Positions 22,927 to 33,214 are shown, counted from the stretch's first letter. The stretch: DNA of 64,000 bases from Franconibacter pulveris DSM 19144 (GCA_000621185.1 JHYZ01000016.1:1-64000); one strand, 5' to 3'. Program-made: numbers and translations. The notes: generated from the sequence alone by a model not told the origin.

Positions 22927-23418
22927 ATGGCAATACCCGTTTATCTATGGCTTTACGAGGAGGAAGGAAAGCTACTGAAAGGCGGTGTTAATGTTAACGG
23001 ACGAGAGGGAAGCATAGAGCTGGTGGGTATGCAGCACGACGTGTTTATCCCCACCGACGATATGACCGGCTCTGCTACCGGTACACGCCAGCATGAGGCC
23101 TATACTTTCGAAAAAGAAATCGACCCATCATCCCCACTTTTATATCGCGCACTGACAACAGGCCGCACGCTGGCAAAAGCTATCTTCCGATACTACCGCA
23201 TCAACAATAACGGCATGGAAGAAGAATATTTCAATGCCGTGCTGGAGAACGTGAAGGTGTGCCACGTTGTGCCAATTATGTTTGACATCAAAGATCCCGA
23301 CTTCGAAAAACAGGGTCATATAGAGCATGTAGGCCTGCGTTACGAAAAAATCACGTGGAACTATGTCGATGGCAACATCCAGCACGCCGATAGCTGGAAA
23401 GAACGTAAAACAGCATAA
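22927..23418 (+). CDS. hcp: Type VI secretion tube protein Hcp (solitary copy)
   Basis: 163 residues of the Hcp family, the hexameric ring that forms the inner tube of the type VI secretion system and can carry effectors in its lumen. It begins MAIPVYLWLYEEEGKLLKGG; GSIELVGMQHDVFIP and the YTFEKEIDPSSPLLYRAL segment are characteristic of the enterobacterial Hcp group. A GGGGTT ribosome site precedes it. No sheath, VgrG or baseplate genes lie in the window, so this is an orphan hcp that must use a system encoded elsewhere. The two downstream genes are tightly linked (11 bp, then overlap). Confidence 0.9.
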   Translation: MAIPVYLWLYEEEGKLLKGGVNVNGREGSIELVGMQHDVFIPTDDMTGSATGTRQHEAYTFEKEIDPSSPLLYRALTTGRTLAKAIFRYYRINNNGMEEEYFNAVLENVKVCHVVPIMFDIKDPDFEKQGHIEHVGLRYEKITWNYVDGNIQHADSWKERKTA

Positions 23419-23429
23419 GGAGATCACTC

Positions 23430-23798
23430 ATGGCTAAATGGCTTTATAAGCAAAGTACCGGCGAACTGTTTCGCAACGGCAAATTAATTGAAACGGGCTA
23501 CTCCGGCGCACTGACCAATAAAAACAATCCGGACCGTGAGCAGGTACGCGGCCTGGGGCCCATTCCTCGCGGTATGTGGAAGACAGGCAGTACAGGAACG
23601 AGCAAAGGGCCGCTCACCATCACCTTGAAACATATCAGTGGTAATTCCTACGCACGCGATATGCACACATTCCGTATGCACGGTGATAAGCGTGTTGGTA
23701 TTGCCGGATTCGCTTCCGAAGGCTGTATCATCATGAGCCATTCAACCCGCCTCCTTGTGAGCAAAGATACAGGGGCGTCGCTGGAGGTTGTACGATGA
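23430..23798 (+). CDS. DUF2778 / Tlde1-like T6SS effector
   Basis: 122 residues, no signal peptide. The sequence has the L,D-transpeptidase-like core of the DUF2778 family: GPIPRGMW at residues 43-50, then HTFRMHG with His84, and the catalytic ASEGCI with Cys99. Salmonella Tlde1 of this family is a T6SS effector that attacks peptidoglycan peptide stems in the periplasm. Here the gene lies directly after hcp and overlaps a secreted partner by 4 bp (ATGA), the classical effector-immunity order. Toxicity and target are inference from family and context. Confidence 0.82.
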   Translation: MAKWLYKQSTGELFRNGKLIETGYSGALTNKNNPDREQVRGLGPIPRGMWKTGSTGTSKGPLTITLKHISGNSYARDMHTFRMHGDKRVGIAGFASEGCIIMSHSTRLLVSKDTGASLEVVR

Positions 23799-24244
23799 TC
23801 CGCGGATATATACTGGCTGTAGTTCTGATGCCTGTATTTGCAATGGCAGCTACTCCCGGTAGCGAATGCGCAGCACCAGGGCATTATGTCGAAGGTATGT
23901 TACTGACCAGCATAAAGAACGATCTCGGCATCGACCTGACATCTATCCAGTACAGCAAAACAACCGTGGAAGTGCTTGATGTGCTGCCTGTGTCTGATGT
24001 ATTCGCCAGAAAAATGGCGATTGCTGATAGCCAGGCCGACTTAAAGAAATCAGCTGATCTCAGGCTTTCTGAGAGCGATTACTACAGCATGTATCACGAT
24101 GGACATGTACTGACCGTGACGGCGAAATACACGTTTACGGATAAAAACGGCAAACGTGATGAGTTCATTTCGTCAGCGTTCGCCAATGACGATGAATGCT
24201 CAGTACGGTACAACGGATATATCACCTTATCACTAGAGTTCTGA
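23795..24244 (+). CDS. Putative periplasmic immunity protein to the Tlde1-like effector
   Basis: 149 residues with a clear signal peptide (MIRGYILAVVLMPVFAMA, cleavage before ATPG), so the mature protein is periplasmic, where a peptidoglycan-attacking effector acts. Two conserved-looking cysteines (in GSECAAPGHYVEG and DDECSVRYNGYITL) could form a disulfide. The start overlaps the effector stop (ATGA). It is a good candidate for a Tldi1-type immunity protein; no motif proves it, and the call rests mainly on gene order, size and export. Confidence 0.7.
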   Translation: MIRGYILAVVLMPVFAMAATPGSECAAPGHYVEGMLLTSIKNDLGIDLTSIQYSKTTVEVLDVLPVSDVFARKMAIADSQADLKKSADLRLSESDYYSMYHDGHVLTVTAKYTFTDKNGKRDEFISSAFANDDECSVRYNGYITLSLEF

Positions 24245-24532
24245 CGGCTGAGGCCCCCATTACGTTGTAGCGGGCCTGTTTCACCATTCCGCCCACCATC
24301 AGAACGGGATTTTATCGTCTGGCGGCGACCTTCAGATCTTCATTCGCTTTAATTCAGGTTTTAATCTGCATCTCAGGTAGTTTCGGCATAACTGGCCTCC
24401 GGTTGTACCCAGTACGGGCTAAATCATGATTGGGTACAGATTTTCGCACCCAAAAAATAAGCACAACCCATTGAGTACATCCATGGGTACAAGGGGATTA
24501 TGAGTTGACTGCCTCATTATGATAGTCCCTGA
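24245..24532. other. Right end of the cassette: integrase remnant and repeat cluster
   Basis: After the immunity gene come a fragment of an integrase N-terminus (reverse strand) and a cluster of GTACCC/GGGTAC hexamers at 24405-24410, 24432-24437 and 24485-24490. Such repeats are often seen beside tyrosine-integrase genes. No complete gene is present. Confidence 0.5.
24312..24389 (-). pseudogene. Tyrosine integrase N-terminal remnant
   Basis: From ATG at 24387-24389 the reverse strand reads MPKLPEMQIKT, stop, IKANEDLKVAARR, stop. The start resembles the DUF4102 N-terminus of P4-like integrases (MPKLTEMQI..WIKANE..). A premature stop after 11 codons and loss of everything after codon 25 make it a fossil. 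It lies at the right edge of the Hcp cassette and hints at how the islet arrived. Confidence 0.55.
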
Positions 24533-24572
24533 TAAAAAAAAGCCCGCGCAATGCGGGCTTCTGGATTTTTAG
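24533..24572 (-). terminator. der operon terminator
   Basis: AGCCCGC at 24541-24547 pairs with GCGGGCT at 24553-24559, preceded on the forward strand by eight or more As (T-run on the reverse strand). It lies just after the der stop. Confidence 0.85.
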
Positions 24573-24597
24573 AAAGTTGATGATTTTTAGTAAATCG

Positions 24598-26076
24598 TTA
24601 TTTGCCTTTCTTAATATGCTTGATCAGACGCTTACGCTTACGCATCTGATTTGGCGTCAGCGTATTGCGCTTATTAGCGAACGGGTTATCCCCTTCCTTG
24701 AACTGAATGCGGATAGGCGTCCCCATTACTTCCAGCGATTTGCGGAAATAGTTCATCAGGTAGCGTTTGTAGGAATCCGGCAGGTCTTTCACCTGGTTGC
24801 CGTGGATAACCACAATCGGTGGGTTATAACCGCCCGCATGGGCATATTTCAGCTTCACGCGACGACCGCGCACCAGCGGCGGCTGATGATCTTCTGCCGC
24901 CATGTTCATGATGCGCGTGAGCAGCGCGGTGCTCACGCGGCGGGTTGAGCTGTCATACGCTTCGCGTACCGATTCAAACAGGTTGCCAACGCCGCTGCCG
25001 TGCAGCGCGGAGATAAAGTGCACACGGGCGAAGTCGATAAAGCCCAGACGGTAATCAAGCGTCTCTTTCACCTGCTCTTTTACTTCCTGGCTAAGACCGT
25101 CCCATTTGTTGACCACGATAACCAGCGAGCGGCCGCTGTTTAGAATAAAGCCGAGCAGCGACAGATCCTGGTCGGAAATGCCTTCGTGAGCGTCGATAAC
25201 CAGCAACACCACGTTTGCATCTTCAATGGCCTGCAGCGTTTTAATGACCGAGAACTTCTCCACCACATCGGTGATTTTGCCGCGCTTGCGCACGCCTGCG
25301 GTATCAATGAGTACATACTCGCGGCCATCACGCTCCATCGGAATGTAAATGCTGTCGCGCGTGGTGCCAGGCATGTCATAAACCACCACGCGGTCTTCGC
25401 CGAGAATACGGTTAGTGAGTGTAGACTTACCAACGTTAGGACGACCGACAATAGCGAGCTTAATCGGCAGATCCTGCGGGTTGAAATCGTCTTCTTCTTC
25501 CTCAGCTTCTTCGCCGTTCTGCTCCGCTTCAAACTGCGCCCAGTATTCGGCGTCTTCATCCACCTCTTCCGGCGGATTGATATCATCCATCCACGGCATC
25601 AGCACCTGCTCCAGCAGGCTGGTCACGCCACGCCCGTGAGAAGCGGCGATAGGATGAATTTCACCAAGGCCCAGCGAGTAGAAATCCGCTACCGCCTGGT
25701 CCGGATCCAGCCCGTCCGTTTTATTGGCGACCAAAAACGTCGGCTTCTGGCGGCTGCGCAGATGTTTGGCGATAGCTTCATCCGCCGGCATCAGGCCCGC
25801 GCGCGCATCGACCATAAAGAGCACGACATCCGCCTCTTCAATCGCCAGCAGCGACTGCTCCGCCATGCGCGTTTCAACGCCCTCTTCCGTGCCGTCGATA
25901 CCGCCGGTATCGATACAGATAAACTCGCGGCCTTCCACTTCAGCACGACCATACTTGCGATCGCGAGTCAGCCCCGGGAAATCCGCTACCAGCGCATCAC
26001 GGGTGCGAGTTAAACGGTTAAAGAGGGTGGATTTTCCGACGTTAGGGCGCCCGACCAGCGCGACCACAGGTACCAT
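24598..26076 (-). CDS. der: Ribosome biogenesis GTPase Der (EngA)
   Basis: 492 residues (490 in E. coli). Tandem-GTPase protein needed for 50S subunit assembly. Both GTP-binding domains show GRPNVGKST (at residue 10 and about 212) with DTGG and DTAG G3 motifs and NKTD / NKWD G4 motifs; an acidic linker lies between them and a KH-like domain follows. [19 protein letters not shown] at 26074-26076 is the conserved start; 11 open codons upstream are ignored. Last gene of rodZ-ispG-hisS-yfgM-bamB-der. Confidence 0.96.
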   Translation of the reverse strand: MVPVVALVGRPNVGKSTLFNRLTRTRDALVADFPGLTRDRKYGRAEVEGREFICIDTGGIDGTEEGVETRMAEQSLLAIEEADVVLFMVDARAGLMPADEAIAKHLRSRQKPTFLVANKTDGLDPDQAVADFYSLGLGEIHPIAASHGRGVTSLLEQVLMPWMDDINPPEEVDEDAEYWAQFEAEQNGEEAEEEEDDFNPQDLPIKLAIVGRPNVGKSTLTNRILGEDRVVVYDMPGTTRDSIYIPMERDGREYVLIDTAGVRKRGKITDVVEKFSVIKTLQAIEDANVVLLVIDAHEGISDQDLSLLGFILNSGRSLVIVVNKWDGLSQEVKEQVKETLDYRLGFIDFARVHFISALHGSGVGNLFESVREAYDSSTRRVSTALLTRIMNMAAEDHQPPLVRGRRVKLKYAHAGGYNPPIVVIHGNQVKDLPDSYKRYLMNYFRKSLEVMGTPIRIQFKEGDNPFANKRNTLTPNQMRKRKRLIKHIKKGK

Positions 26077-26141
26077 TATCAAAGCCTCATTACTAAAAAT
26101 CATGATCAAACCCCGCCGTTTTAGCAGGGTTCCAGAAAACA

Positions 26142-26178
26142 GGAAACGGCCCCTGTGCGATTCAGGAGCCGTTTTTCT
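26142..26178 (-). terminator. Hairpin between bamB and der
   Basis: AAACGGC at 26144-26150 pairs with GCCGTTT at 26168-26174, extended by a second pairing CCTG/CAGG. It may attenuate transcription from bamB into der; on the forward strand it has a T-run as well. Confidence 0.6.
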
Positions 26179-26196
26179 GTGCTACGCCCGTTCTGA

Positions 26197-27378
26197 TTAA
26201 CGTGTAATGGCGTAGAGCGTGCCGTCTTTTGCCTGAATCAGCAGTTTGTCATTCGCGACGACCGGTTCCGTAAGGAAGCCTGAACCGTCAACTTTCTGCT
26301 GAGCGACAAAGCGGCCATCATCGGTGTTGATCCAGTGCATATAGCCTTCGCTGTCGCCCACCACCAGATAACCATTATACAACGCTGGCGCGGTGAGGTT
26401 GCGGTGCAGCAGATCGCTTTGCGTCCAGAGCGTGACGCCGCCTTCGGTATTAAGCGCCAACAGGCGATCGTTCTGGTCAACCAGGTAGATACGGCCACCG
26501 TCAACGACGAAATCATTCACCGAACCGAGTTCACGTTTCCACATGATCTGGCCAGAGCGCAGATCCAGCGCAGTCAGGTTGCCGTTATAAGCGAGCGCGT
26601 AAACGACGCCGTTAACCACGACCGGGGTGGTATCCACATCGCTCAGGCGATCGATTTCGGTTGCGCCTGTCGCCTGGGAGATACGCTGTTGCCAAATCAT
26701 CTGCCCCTGCTGCATCAACACCGCGCTGACGCGGCCGTTGTCGCCACCGACGATGGCGGCGCCATAAGCGGTGGTCGGCGCAGATTCGCCGCGCAGAGAA
26801 AGTGAAGGCATATCCAGGTTAACGGTCCATTTTACAGCGCCATCGCTCTCGTTAAGCGCCTGCAGAATGCCGTTGCTGGTGTGCACCAGCACCAGACCAT
26901 CGCTGACTATCGGACGGGAAAGCGCTTCGCCCGCGACGCGAGTCTGCCATGCAATGGTGCCGTCTGCGGTATTAAGCGCGTAGACCTGCGCTTTTTCACT
27001 GCCGACATACGCATGCGCGCCTGCAACAGTCACGCCGCCGGAAAGCAGCGCCGGACGGTTGCGGGAAAGCCAGCCGGTTTTCTCAGAAAGATCGACGCGC
27101 CAGACCTCTTTCCCGTCGGCAATGTTCATGGCTTTAACAACGCCGTGACGGTCCGCTGCATAGACAGTGCCATCCTGGAAGGCCGGGTGCAGGTTGGAGT
27201 AAAAATCGCCAATCCCATCGCCTACCGAAGCGCTCCATGCGGTTTGCGGATCAAACTGGTTTTCAACCGTCGGTAACGGCGACATTTTCACCACATCTTC
27301 TTCACCGCTGAACAGTGAACACCCGCTTAACAGCGTAACGGAAAGCAGCCCTGGCAGAAGTAATTTACGCAATTGCAT
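26197..27378 (-). CDS. bamB: Outer-membrane assembly lipoprotein BamB
   Basis: 393 residues. Lipoprotein of the BAM complex that inserts beta-barrel proteins in the outer membrane. The signal peptide ends in the lipobox LLSGC (Cys20); the rest is an eight-bladed beta-propeller with repeated AL-..DG...W (PQQ-like) blades, e.g. VYALNTADGTIAWQT and LTALDLRSGQIMWK. End-to-end similar to E. coli BamB (392). It follows yfgM after 10 bp. In this organism BepA, a protease acting on stalled BAM substrates, is encoded 25 kb away. Confidence 0.96.
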   Translation of the reverse strand: MQLRKLLLPGLLSVTLLSGCSLFSGEEDVVKMSPLPTVENQFDPQTAWSASVGDGIGDFYSNLHPAFQDGTVYAADRHGVVKAMNIADGKEVWRVDLSEKTGWLSRNRPALLSGGVTVAGAHAYVGSEKAQVYALNTADGTIAWQTRVAGEALSRPIVSDGLVLVHTSNGILQALNESDGAVKWTVNLDMPSLSLRGESAPTTAYGAAIVGGDNGRVSAVLMQQGQMIWQQRISQATGATEIDRLSDVDTTPVVVNGVVYALAYNGNLTALDLRSGQIMWKRELGSVNDFVVDGGRIYLVDQNDRLLALNTEGGVTLWTQSDLLHRNLTAPALYNGYLVVGDSEGYMHWINTDDGRFVAQQKVDGSGFLTEPVVANDKLLIQAKDGTLYAITR

Positions 27379-27388
27379 CGGGTCCCTC

Positions 27389-28009
27389 TCAGACGGACAA
27401 GTTATTAATTTTCATCTGGATCATCTCACGAAGCGCCGGGGAGCTATCGCTCTCAACCCCTTTGCTCCACGCCTCGCGTGCACCCTGCTTGTCGCCTTTG
27501 CTCAGCAGCGCTTCACCGCGCAGGTCGGCGACAATCGCCGTCCAGCCCGCGCCTTTTACCGACTCCAGCGTTTTCAGCGCCGCGTCAGCCTGCTTAAGCT
27601 GAACCTGAACGCGCGCCAGACGCAGATTAATAAGCGCCTGGAGATTTTCATCTTTCGTGCTGTTCAACCCTTGCTGGAGTTGCGCAGCAGCCTTGTTCAG
27701 ATCGTTTTTATCAACGTACTGCTGAGCAAGCTTCAGCGACGCCAGCGCGCCGTAGTTGTTTTTATTCTCCGCCGCGAACTGCTCTACGGCAGTCAGCGAT
27801 TGCGGATTATCGGCGCGTACGCCGGAAACGGCATTGTCATAGGCCAGCGAAGCGCTGCGCGCTGACTCCACTTCATGGCTTGTCCAGTAGCGCCAGCCGA
27901 CCAGCGCACCAATCCCTAATACCACCCCGACCGCCAGCGCCTTGCCATTCTCAGCAAAGAAACGCTTTACTGCGTCGACCTGGTCGTTTTCGTTCTCGTA
28001 GATTTCCAC
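27389..28009 (-). CDS. yfgM: Ancillary SecYEG translocon subunit YfgM
   Basis: 206 residues as in E. coli. Single-pass inner-membrane protein: a short cytosolic N-terminus (MEIYENENDQVDAVKRFFAE), a membrane segment at about residues 24-42, and a periplasmic TPR domain. It associates with SecYEG and PpiD and hands secreted proteins to periplasmic chaperones. The TPR helices show the alternating LA..Y and LR.AR pattern. It lies between hisS and bamB in the same operon. Confidence 0.94.
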   Translation of the reverse strand: MEIYENENDQVDAVKRFFAENGKALAVGVVLGIGALVGWRYWTSHEVESARSASLAYDNAVSGVRADNPQSLTAVEQFAAENKNNYGALASLKLAQQYVDKNDLNKAAAQLQQGLNSTKDENLQALINLRLARVQVQLKQADAALKTLESVKGAGWTAIVADLRGEALLSKGDKQGAREAWSKGVESDSSPALREMIQMKINNLSV

Positions 28010-28045
28010 GCTGTCCTTCTCCTTAACGATAAATCGCCGGGGACA

Positions 28046-29320
28046 TTAACCCAGCAGCGCCTGCAGGTGAGCCGCAACGTCGCTTTGCGCGACGGTTTGC
28101 TGTTCACCTGAACGCAAGTCCTTCACGACGACCTGACGGTTCGCCACTTCGTTTTCGCCGAGCACAAGCGCAACGCGAGCGCCCCACTTGTCAGCACGGG
28201 CGAATTGTTTCTTGAAGTTGCCGCCGCCGTAGTTCGTCATCAGCTTGCCTGCCGGGAACGCATCGCGTACCGCTTCAGCCAGCAGCATCGCCGCCGTCTG
28301 GGTACCGTCGCCGGAAGCAACCAGGTAAATATCGACAACAGAATCGGCTTTAAATTCCGGATTCACAGCCTGAACCAGTAAAACGAGGCGCTCAAGCCCC
28401 ATGGCGAAGCCAACGGCCGGTGTTGCGCAACCGCCCAGTTGCTCAACCAGGCCATCGTAACGCCCGCCCGCGCAGACGGTGCCCTGCGAGCCGAGGCTGC
28501 TGGTCACCCACTCAAACACGGTGCGGTTGTAGTAATCGAGACCGCGCACGAGGCGCTGATTGACGGTATAACCGATGCCCGCCGCATCGAGATATGCGCA
28601 CAAGCCGGCAAAATGCTCGCGCGACTCGTCATCCAGGTAATCGCCAAGCGTCGGCGCATCGTTAAGCAGCGCCTGCACTTCCGGATTTTTAGAGTCCAGC
28701 ACGCGAAGCGGGTTGCTGTACATACGGCGTTTGCAGTCGTCGTCGAGCTTATCAACATGCTGTTCAAGGAAAGCCACCAGCGCATCGCGATAGTTCGCGC
28801 GCGCTTCCAGCGAACCGATAGAGTTGAGCTCAAGAGATACGTGGTCGGCGATGCCGAGCGCACGCCACCAGCGAGCGGTCAGCATGATCAACTCAGCGTC
28901 GATGTCCGGCCCCTGCAGGCCAAAAACTTCAACACCCAGCTGATGGAACTGACGATAGCGCCCTTTTTGCGGACGCTCGTGACGGAACATCGGCCCGATG
29001 TACCACAAGCGCTGTTCCTGATTGTACAGAAGACCATGTTCAATACCGGCGCGCACGCAGCCCGCGGTCCCTTCAGGACGCAGAGTCAGGCTATCGCCGT
29101 TGCGGTCCTCAAAGGTGTACATCTCTTTTTCAACCACGTCGGTGACTTCACCGATGGCGCGTTTGAATAACGGGGTCTGCTCTACAATCGGCAAACGAAT
29201 TTCGCTGTAACCGTAGCTGCCGAGCACCTGTTTGAGTGTGCTTTCAATGCGCTGCCAGATGGCGGTTTCGCCCGGCAGATAATCGTTCATGCCGCGAATG
29301 GCTTGAATGTTTTTTGCCAC
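28046..29320 (-). CDS. hisS: Histidyl-tRNA synthetase
   Basis: 424 residues. Class II aminoacyl-tRNA synthetase charging tRNA-His. Visible: motif 2 region [23 protein letters not shown], the histidine-binding signature [15 protein letters not shown], motif 3 [14 protein letters not shown], and an anticodon-binding C-terminal domain. The start is GTG at 29318-29320 (translated [16 protein letters not shown]), matching E. coli; the open frame upstream is not conserved. A long inverted repeat lies in the 112-bp gap to ispG. Confidence 0.96.
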   Translation of the reverse strand: MAKNIQAIRGMNDYLPGETAIWQRIESTLKQVLGSYGYSEIRLPIVEQTPLFKRAIGEVTDVVEKEMYTFEDRNGDSLTLRPEGTAGCVRAGIEHGLLYNQEQRLWYIGPMFRHERPQKGRYRQFHQLGVEVFGLQGPDIDAELIMLTARWWRALGIADHVSLELNSIGSLEARANYRDALVAFLEQHVDKLDDDCKRRMYSNPLRVLDSKNPEVQALLNDAPTLGDYLDDESREHFAGLCAYLDAAGIGYTVNQRLVRGLDYYNRTVFEWVTSSLGSQGTVCAGGRYDGLVEQLGGCATPAVGFAMGLERLVLLVQAVNPEFKADSVVDIYLVASGDGTQTAAMLLAEAVRDAFPAGKLMTNYGGGNFKKQFARADKWGARVALVLGENEVANRQVVVKDLRSGEQQTVAQSDVAAHLQALLG

Positions 29321-29347
29321 GTTTATTCTCTTATTCAATACAAAAAA

Positions 29348-29397
29348 TGAACCCGAATCAGGCCCGCTGCCAAATCGCGACGCGCCATGCGGGTTCA
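29348..29397 (-). repeat. Inverted repeat between ispG and hisS
   Basis: TGAACCCG at 29348-29355 pairs with CGGGTTCA at 29390-29397 across a 34-base loop that has its own GC pairing. Without a T-run it may act as an mRNA processing or stability element inside the operon. Confidence 0.4.
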
Positions 29398-29432
29398 ATC
29401 ATACACGGGAAGCCAGACGCTTCCCAGTTGCC

Positions 29433-30551
29433 TTATTTTTCCAGTTGCTGCACGTTGATGCGCTGGCTTGCATCGAGCATGGCGGCTTTGGCGCGGATCT
29501 TCGCTTCAAGCTGACTTATCATCTCTTCGTTGTCGAGACGATCTTTACGCACGCCCTCTTCATAAAAGCCGCTCTTTTTGTTGCCGCCGGTTACGCCAAG
29601 CGTGGAAACCAGCGCTTCGCCCGGCCCGTTCACCACACAGCCGATAATAGAGACATCCATCGGCGTGATGATATCCTCCAGGCGCTGCTCCAGCGCGTTC
29701 ACGGTGCCGATAACGTCGAACTCCTGGCGCGAACAGGTCGGGCAGGCGATGAAGTTAATGCCACGGGAACGAATGCGCAGGGATTTGAGAATATCGAAGC
29801 CGACTTTGATCTCTTCCACCGGGTCGGCGGCAAGCGAAATGCGCAGGGTATCGCCGATACCTTCAGACAGCAGCAAACCAAGGCCGATAGCTGATTTCAC
29901 GGCGCCCGCGCGTGCGCCGCCCGCTTCGGTGATCCCAAGATGCAGGGGTTGATCGATCTGCTTTGCCAGCAAGCGATAAGATTCGACCGCCAGGAACACG
30001 TCGGAGGCCTTTACGCTCACCTTGAATTGATCGAAGTTCAGACGATCGAGGTGATCGACATGGCGCATGGCGGATTCCAGCAGCGCCTGCGGCGTCGGCT
30101 CGCCATATTTTTCCTGCAGATCTTTTTCCAGCGATCCGGCGTTTACGCCGATACGGATAGGAATATTTTTATCGCGCGCGCAGTCTACTACCGTGCGGAT
30201 GCGCTCTTCGTTGCCGATGTTGCCGGGGTTAATGCGCAGGCAATCCACGCCATATTCCGCCACCTTCAGGGCGATGCGGTAGTCGAAGTGAATGTCCGCC
30301 ACCAGCGGCACGCTGACTTGCTGCTTGATGAGTTTAAACGCCTCAGCGGCGTCCATGGTAGGAACCGATACGCGCACGATGTCGGCGCCCACGCGCTCAA
30401 GCGCTTTGATCTGATTGACCGTCGCTTCTACATCCGTAGTGCGGGTGTTGGTCATCGACTGAACGGCGATGGGGGCGCCATCGCCGATCGGCACATTGCC
30501 GACATAAATACGTTTAGACTTTCTGCGTTGAATCGGCGCTGCGTTATGCAT
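29433..30551 (-). CDS. ispG: 4-hydroxy-3-methylbut-2-enyl diphosphate synthase IspG
   Basis: 372 residues as in E. coli. Iron-sulfur enzyme of the MEP isoprenoid pathway (MEcPP to HMBPP). TIM barrel N-terminus with [19 protein letters not shown], and C-terminal [4Fe-4S] ligands in [11 protein letters not shown] and the [13 protein letters not shown] region. Its cluster is presumably supplied by the isc system encoded further along this window. It lies between rodZ and hisS in one transcription direction, 26 bp after rodZ. Confidence 0.96.
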   Translation of the reverse strand: MHNAAPIQRRKSKRIYVGNVPIGDGAPIAVQSMTNTRTTDVEATVNQIKALERVGADIVRVSVPTMDAAEAFKLIKQQVSVPLVADIHFDYRIALKVAEYGVDCLRINPGNIGNEERIRTVVDCARDKNIPIRIGVNAGSLEKDLQEKYGEPTPQALLESAMRHVDHLDRLNFDQFKVSVKASDVFLAVESYRLLAKQIDQPLHLGITEAGGARAGAVKSAIGLGLLLSEGIGDTLRISLAADPVEEIKVGFDILKSLRIRSRGINFIACPTCSRQEFDVIGTVNALEQRLEDIITPMDVSIIGCVVNGPGEALVSTLGVTGGNKKSGFYEEGVRKDRLDNEEMISQLEAKIRAKAAMLDASQRINVQQLEK

Positions 30552-30577
30552 GAAATTTCTCCCTCACTGCCCGTCTG

Positions 30578-31603
30578 TTACTGCGTTACTGATTGTTCGG
30601 CATTGAGGGTCAGACGAGCAACCTGGTTAGTTCTGATAAAACGACTTAAATCAACCGGTTTACCCTGATACTGGATCTGGACAGCGGACGGTGCGCCAAT
30701 TTTGAGCTTGTAAGGCGCCTCGCCAGAAAGATTGAGGTTAGCGTCCTTACGTTGCAGGCCGCTGAACAATTTCTTACCCGTAGCGTCCGTAACTTCCAGC
30801 CAGCAATCGGCGGTGAAGTTCATTACCAGCGCGTTAGCATCCGCCGCAGGCGTTGTGGCCGCCTGGTCAACCGGCAACTGACCGGCTGCAGGCGCAGGCT
30901 GCTGTGCTGTGGCGTCTACGTTCGCCTGGCTCGGCGAAACGACAGCCGGCTGCTGCGGCTGCACTGGCGTCGCGGTCGGCGCGCTGGTTTGCGCCGTAGC
31001 GGCGGGCGCATTGGCGGCAGAGGTGCTGGTTTCGTCCGGGAGATCGGCAGGCGGCGTCGCCTGCACGGTGGATTGATCCTGAGCCGCGGAGGCGTCGCCC
31101 GTATTCAGGGGAACGGCCTGGCCCTGGCCGCCGGAAGCGTTCAGTTCAGCGCTTGACTGATCGGCCATGGTGGTTATCTCTTCCTGCTGCGCTTTGTGGT
31201 TCTGCCACCACCACGCGCCTGTCAGGCCGACCACCACAAACAAGATAAGCCAGGTAAAGCTCATCAGCCAGCCGTCGCGTTTTTTACGGCGTTTGCCCAG
31301 CGCGTAAGTCTGCATCGGCGCGACTTTGGCGGTTTTAACGGGCACCTGCTTAGCCATCATCGGCAGCAGTTCTTCTTCCGGAATATGCACCAGGCGCGCA
31401 TAGGAACGGATGTAGCCACGCAGGAAAGTCGACGCCAGATCGGCAGGCGCTTTATCCTCTTCGATATCGCGAACTGTAGAGAGCTTCAGGCAAAGGCGTT
31501 CCGCCACGACCTGCTGGCTAAGTCCGAGTTGTTCACGAGCAAGACGAAGACGTTCGCCCGTGGTTTGTGCTGCATTGTGTTCGTGAGTGGCTTCAGTATT
31601 CAT
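30578..31603 (-). CDS. rodZ: Cytoskeletal protein RodZ
   Basis: 341 residues (337 in E. coli). Membrane protein that ties MreB to the cell-wall elongation machine and keeps rod shape. An N-terminal helix-turn-helix of the HTH_25 type (about 18-85, [20 protein letters not shown]) binds MreB; a membrane segment at about 112-132 ([20 protein letters not shown]) follows; then a low-complexity Ala/Pro/Thr/Gln linker (about 150-255) and the DUF4115 periplasmic domain. The linker is the variable part and explains the length difference. Confidence 0.95.
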   Translation of the reverse strand: MNTEATHEHNAAQTTGERLRLAREQLGLSQQVVAERLCLKLSTVRDIEEDKAPADLASTFLRGYIRSYARLVHIPEEELLPMMAKQVPVKTAKVAPMQTYALGKRRKKRDGWLMSFTWLILFVVVGLTGAWWWQNHKAQQEEITTMADQSSAELNASGGQGQAVPLNTGDASAAQDQSTVQATPPADLPDETSTSAANAPAATAQTSAPTATPVQPQQPAVVSPSQANVDATAQQPAPAAGQLPVDQAATTPAADANALVMNFTADCWLEVTDATGKKLFSGLQRKDANLNLSGEAPYKLKIGAPSAVQIQYQGKPVDLSRFIRTNQVARLTLNAEQSVTQ

Positions 31604-32000
31604 TAGCTACAACTGCTGGTACTGTTTTAATTAAGGAACCAGGCACCGGCTGGCGACTCTACGGTTTCCTGTATTGCCCGCCCGTACCGCGAAAACTCTG
31701 TTTGCCCATTGAAGCTTACGTGCTCGCTGTCATGCCGAAGACTGACGGTGTTTTCACCGTTAAGCCTGTGTCATTGTTAACGCACGCGCTTCTGGTCAGT
31801 TAACCATAGCCAGCTTTTTATGCCCTGTCTGTTTAATGCGCACAGAACAGCCAGAATCGGCCAAGCTAAACTGTTGTTGCGACGCTACATACTGCCTCAA
31901 AGCGAGAAGAAACGCACCGTAATTATTTACATCTTACGCTTCTTTATCCTGCAAGCGGCGCACTGACGTAAACATCGCCAGCGCGCCGCCAGTCTGCCTG
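31604..32000. other. Spacer between rlmN and rodZ
   Basis: 397 bp with no convincing gene. CAGTCTG at 31990-31996 pairs with CAGACTG at 32002-32008 across the rlmN stop and may mark the end of that transcript. The promoter for the rodZ-der operon is expected in the part near 31600-31800, but no clear -35/-10 pair can be named. Confidence 0.45.
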
Positions 32001-33167
32001 TCAGACTGCCTTAACGGCGATCGGTTCACCCTGCATACGCTTACGCATCGTACGCTTAGTGCGGTCGATGACATCGCCAGCCAGCTGGCCGCATGCCGCA
32101 TCGATATCATCGCCGCGCGTTTTGCGCACGATGGTGGTGAAACCGTAGCTCATCAGCACTTTGGAGAAACGGTCGATACGGCTGTTCGAACTCCGTCCGT
32201 AGGGCGCGCCAGGGAAGGGGTTCCACGGGATCAGGTTAATCTTGCACGGCGTATCTTTCAGCAGTTCCGCCAGCTGGTGCGCATGCTCCGTCTCATCGTT
32301 GACGTGGTCCAGCATCACGTACTCAATGGTAACGCGGCCCTGATTAGCGTTGGATTTTTCCAGATAACGACGCACTGCTGCCAGGAAAGTCTCGATATTG
32401 TACTTTTTATTGATCGGGACAATTTCGTCACGGATTTCATCGTTCGGCGCGTGCAGGGAAATGGCCAGCGCTACGTCAATCATATCGCCAAGCTTGTCCA
32501 GCGCTGGCACGACGCCCGAGGTAGACAGCGTAACGCGACGTTTTGACAGGCCAAAACCGAAATCATCCAGCATAATCTCCATCGCCGGCACCACATTGGT
32601 GAGGTTCAGCAACGGTTCGCCCATGCCCATCATCACCACATTGGTGATAGGACGCTGGCCGGTCACTTTCGCCGCGCCAATAATTTTGGCGGCGCGCCAT
32701 ACCTGGCCGATAATTTCTGAAACGCGCAGGTTACGGTTAAAGCCCTGCTGTGCGGTAGAGCAGAATTTACACTCCAGCGCGCAGCCAACCTGTGAAGAGA
32801 CGCACAGGGTAGCGCGATCGTCTTCCGGGATATAAACCGTTTCCACGCGTTGGTCGCCTACGGCGATGGCCCATTTTATGGTGCCGTCAGAAGAACGTTG
32901 CTCTTCAACGACTTCCGGCGCACGGATTTCCGCCACCTCTTTGAGCTTGCCGCGCAACACCTTGTTGATGTCGGTCATCTCATCGAAATCATCACAGCAA
33001 TAGTGATACATCCATTTCATCACCTGATCGGCGCGAAAAGGCTTTTCGCCAAGCGTTTTGAAGAATTCGCGCATTTGCTGACGGTTCAGGTCGAGCAGGT
33101 TGATTTTTTCAGCTTTGGAAGCGGTGGCTGCTGAGGCGAGCTCAGGCGTGACAATGTGTTCAGACAT
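32001..33167 (-). CDS. rlmN: Dual-specificity 23S rRNA / tRNA adenine-C2 methyltransferase RlmN
   Basis: 388 residues (384 in E. coli). Radical-SAM enzyme that methylates A2503 of 23S rRNA and A37 of some tRNAs. The radical-SAM cysteines are in [15 protein letters not shown]; the GGEP-like MGMGEPLLN follows, and the methyl-carrying cysteine is in [14 protein letters not shown] near the C-terminus. The N-terminal accessory domain is slightly longer than in E. coli ([15 protein letters not shown]). Transcribed away from ndk in the same direction. Confidence 0.96.
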   Translation of the reverse strand: MSEHIVTPELASAATASKAEKINLLDLNRQQMREFFKTLGEKPFRADQVMKWMYHYCCDDFDEMTDINKVLRGKLKEVAEIRAPEVVEEQRSSDGTIKWAIAVGDQRVETVYIPEDDRATLCVSSQVGCALECKFCSTAQQGFNRNLRVSEIIGQVWRAAKIIGAAKVTGQRPITNVVMMGMGEPLLNLTNVVPAMEIMLDDFGFGLSKRRVTLSTSGVVPALDKLGDMIDVALAISLHAPNDEIRDEIVPINKKYNIETFLAAVRRYLEKSNANQGRVTIEYVMLDHVNDETEHAHQLAELLKDTPCKINLIPWNPFPGAPYGRSSNSRIDRFSKVLMSYGFTTIVRKTRGDDIDAACGQLAGDVIDRTKRTMRKRMQGEPIAVKAV

Positions 33168-33214
33168 AATGTATTCCGGCCTCGTTATTACACGTTATGG
33201 CCCCTGGAGGGTTA

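Noticed and set aside
24576..24948. Forward frame opposite the 3' end of der
   Set aside because: Shadow of der; no similarity to a known protein.
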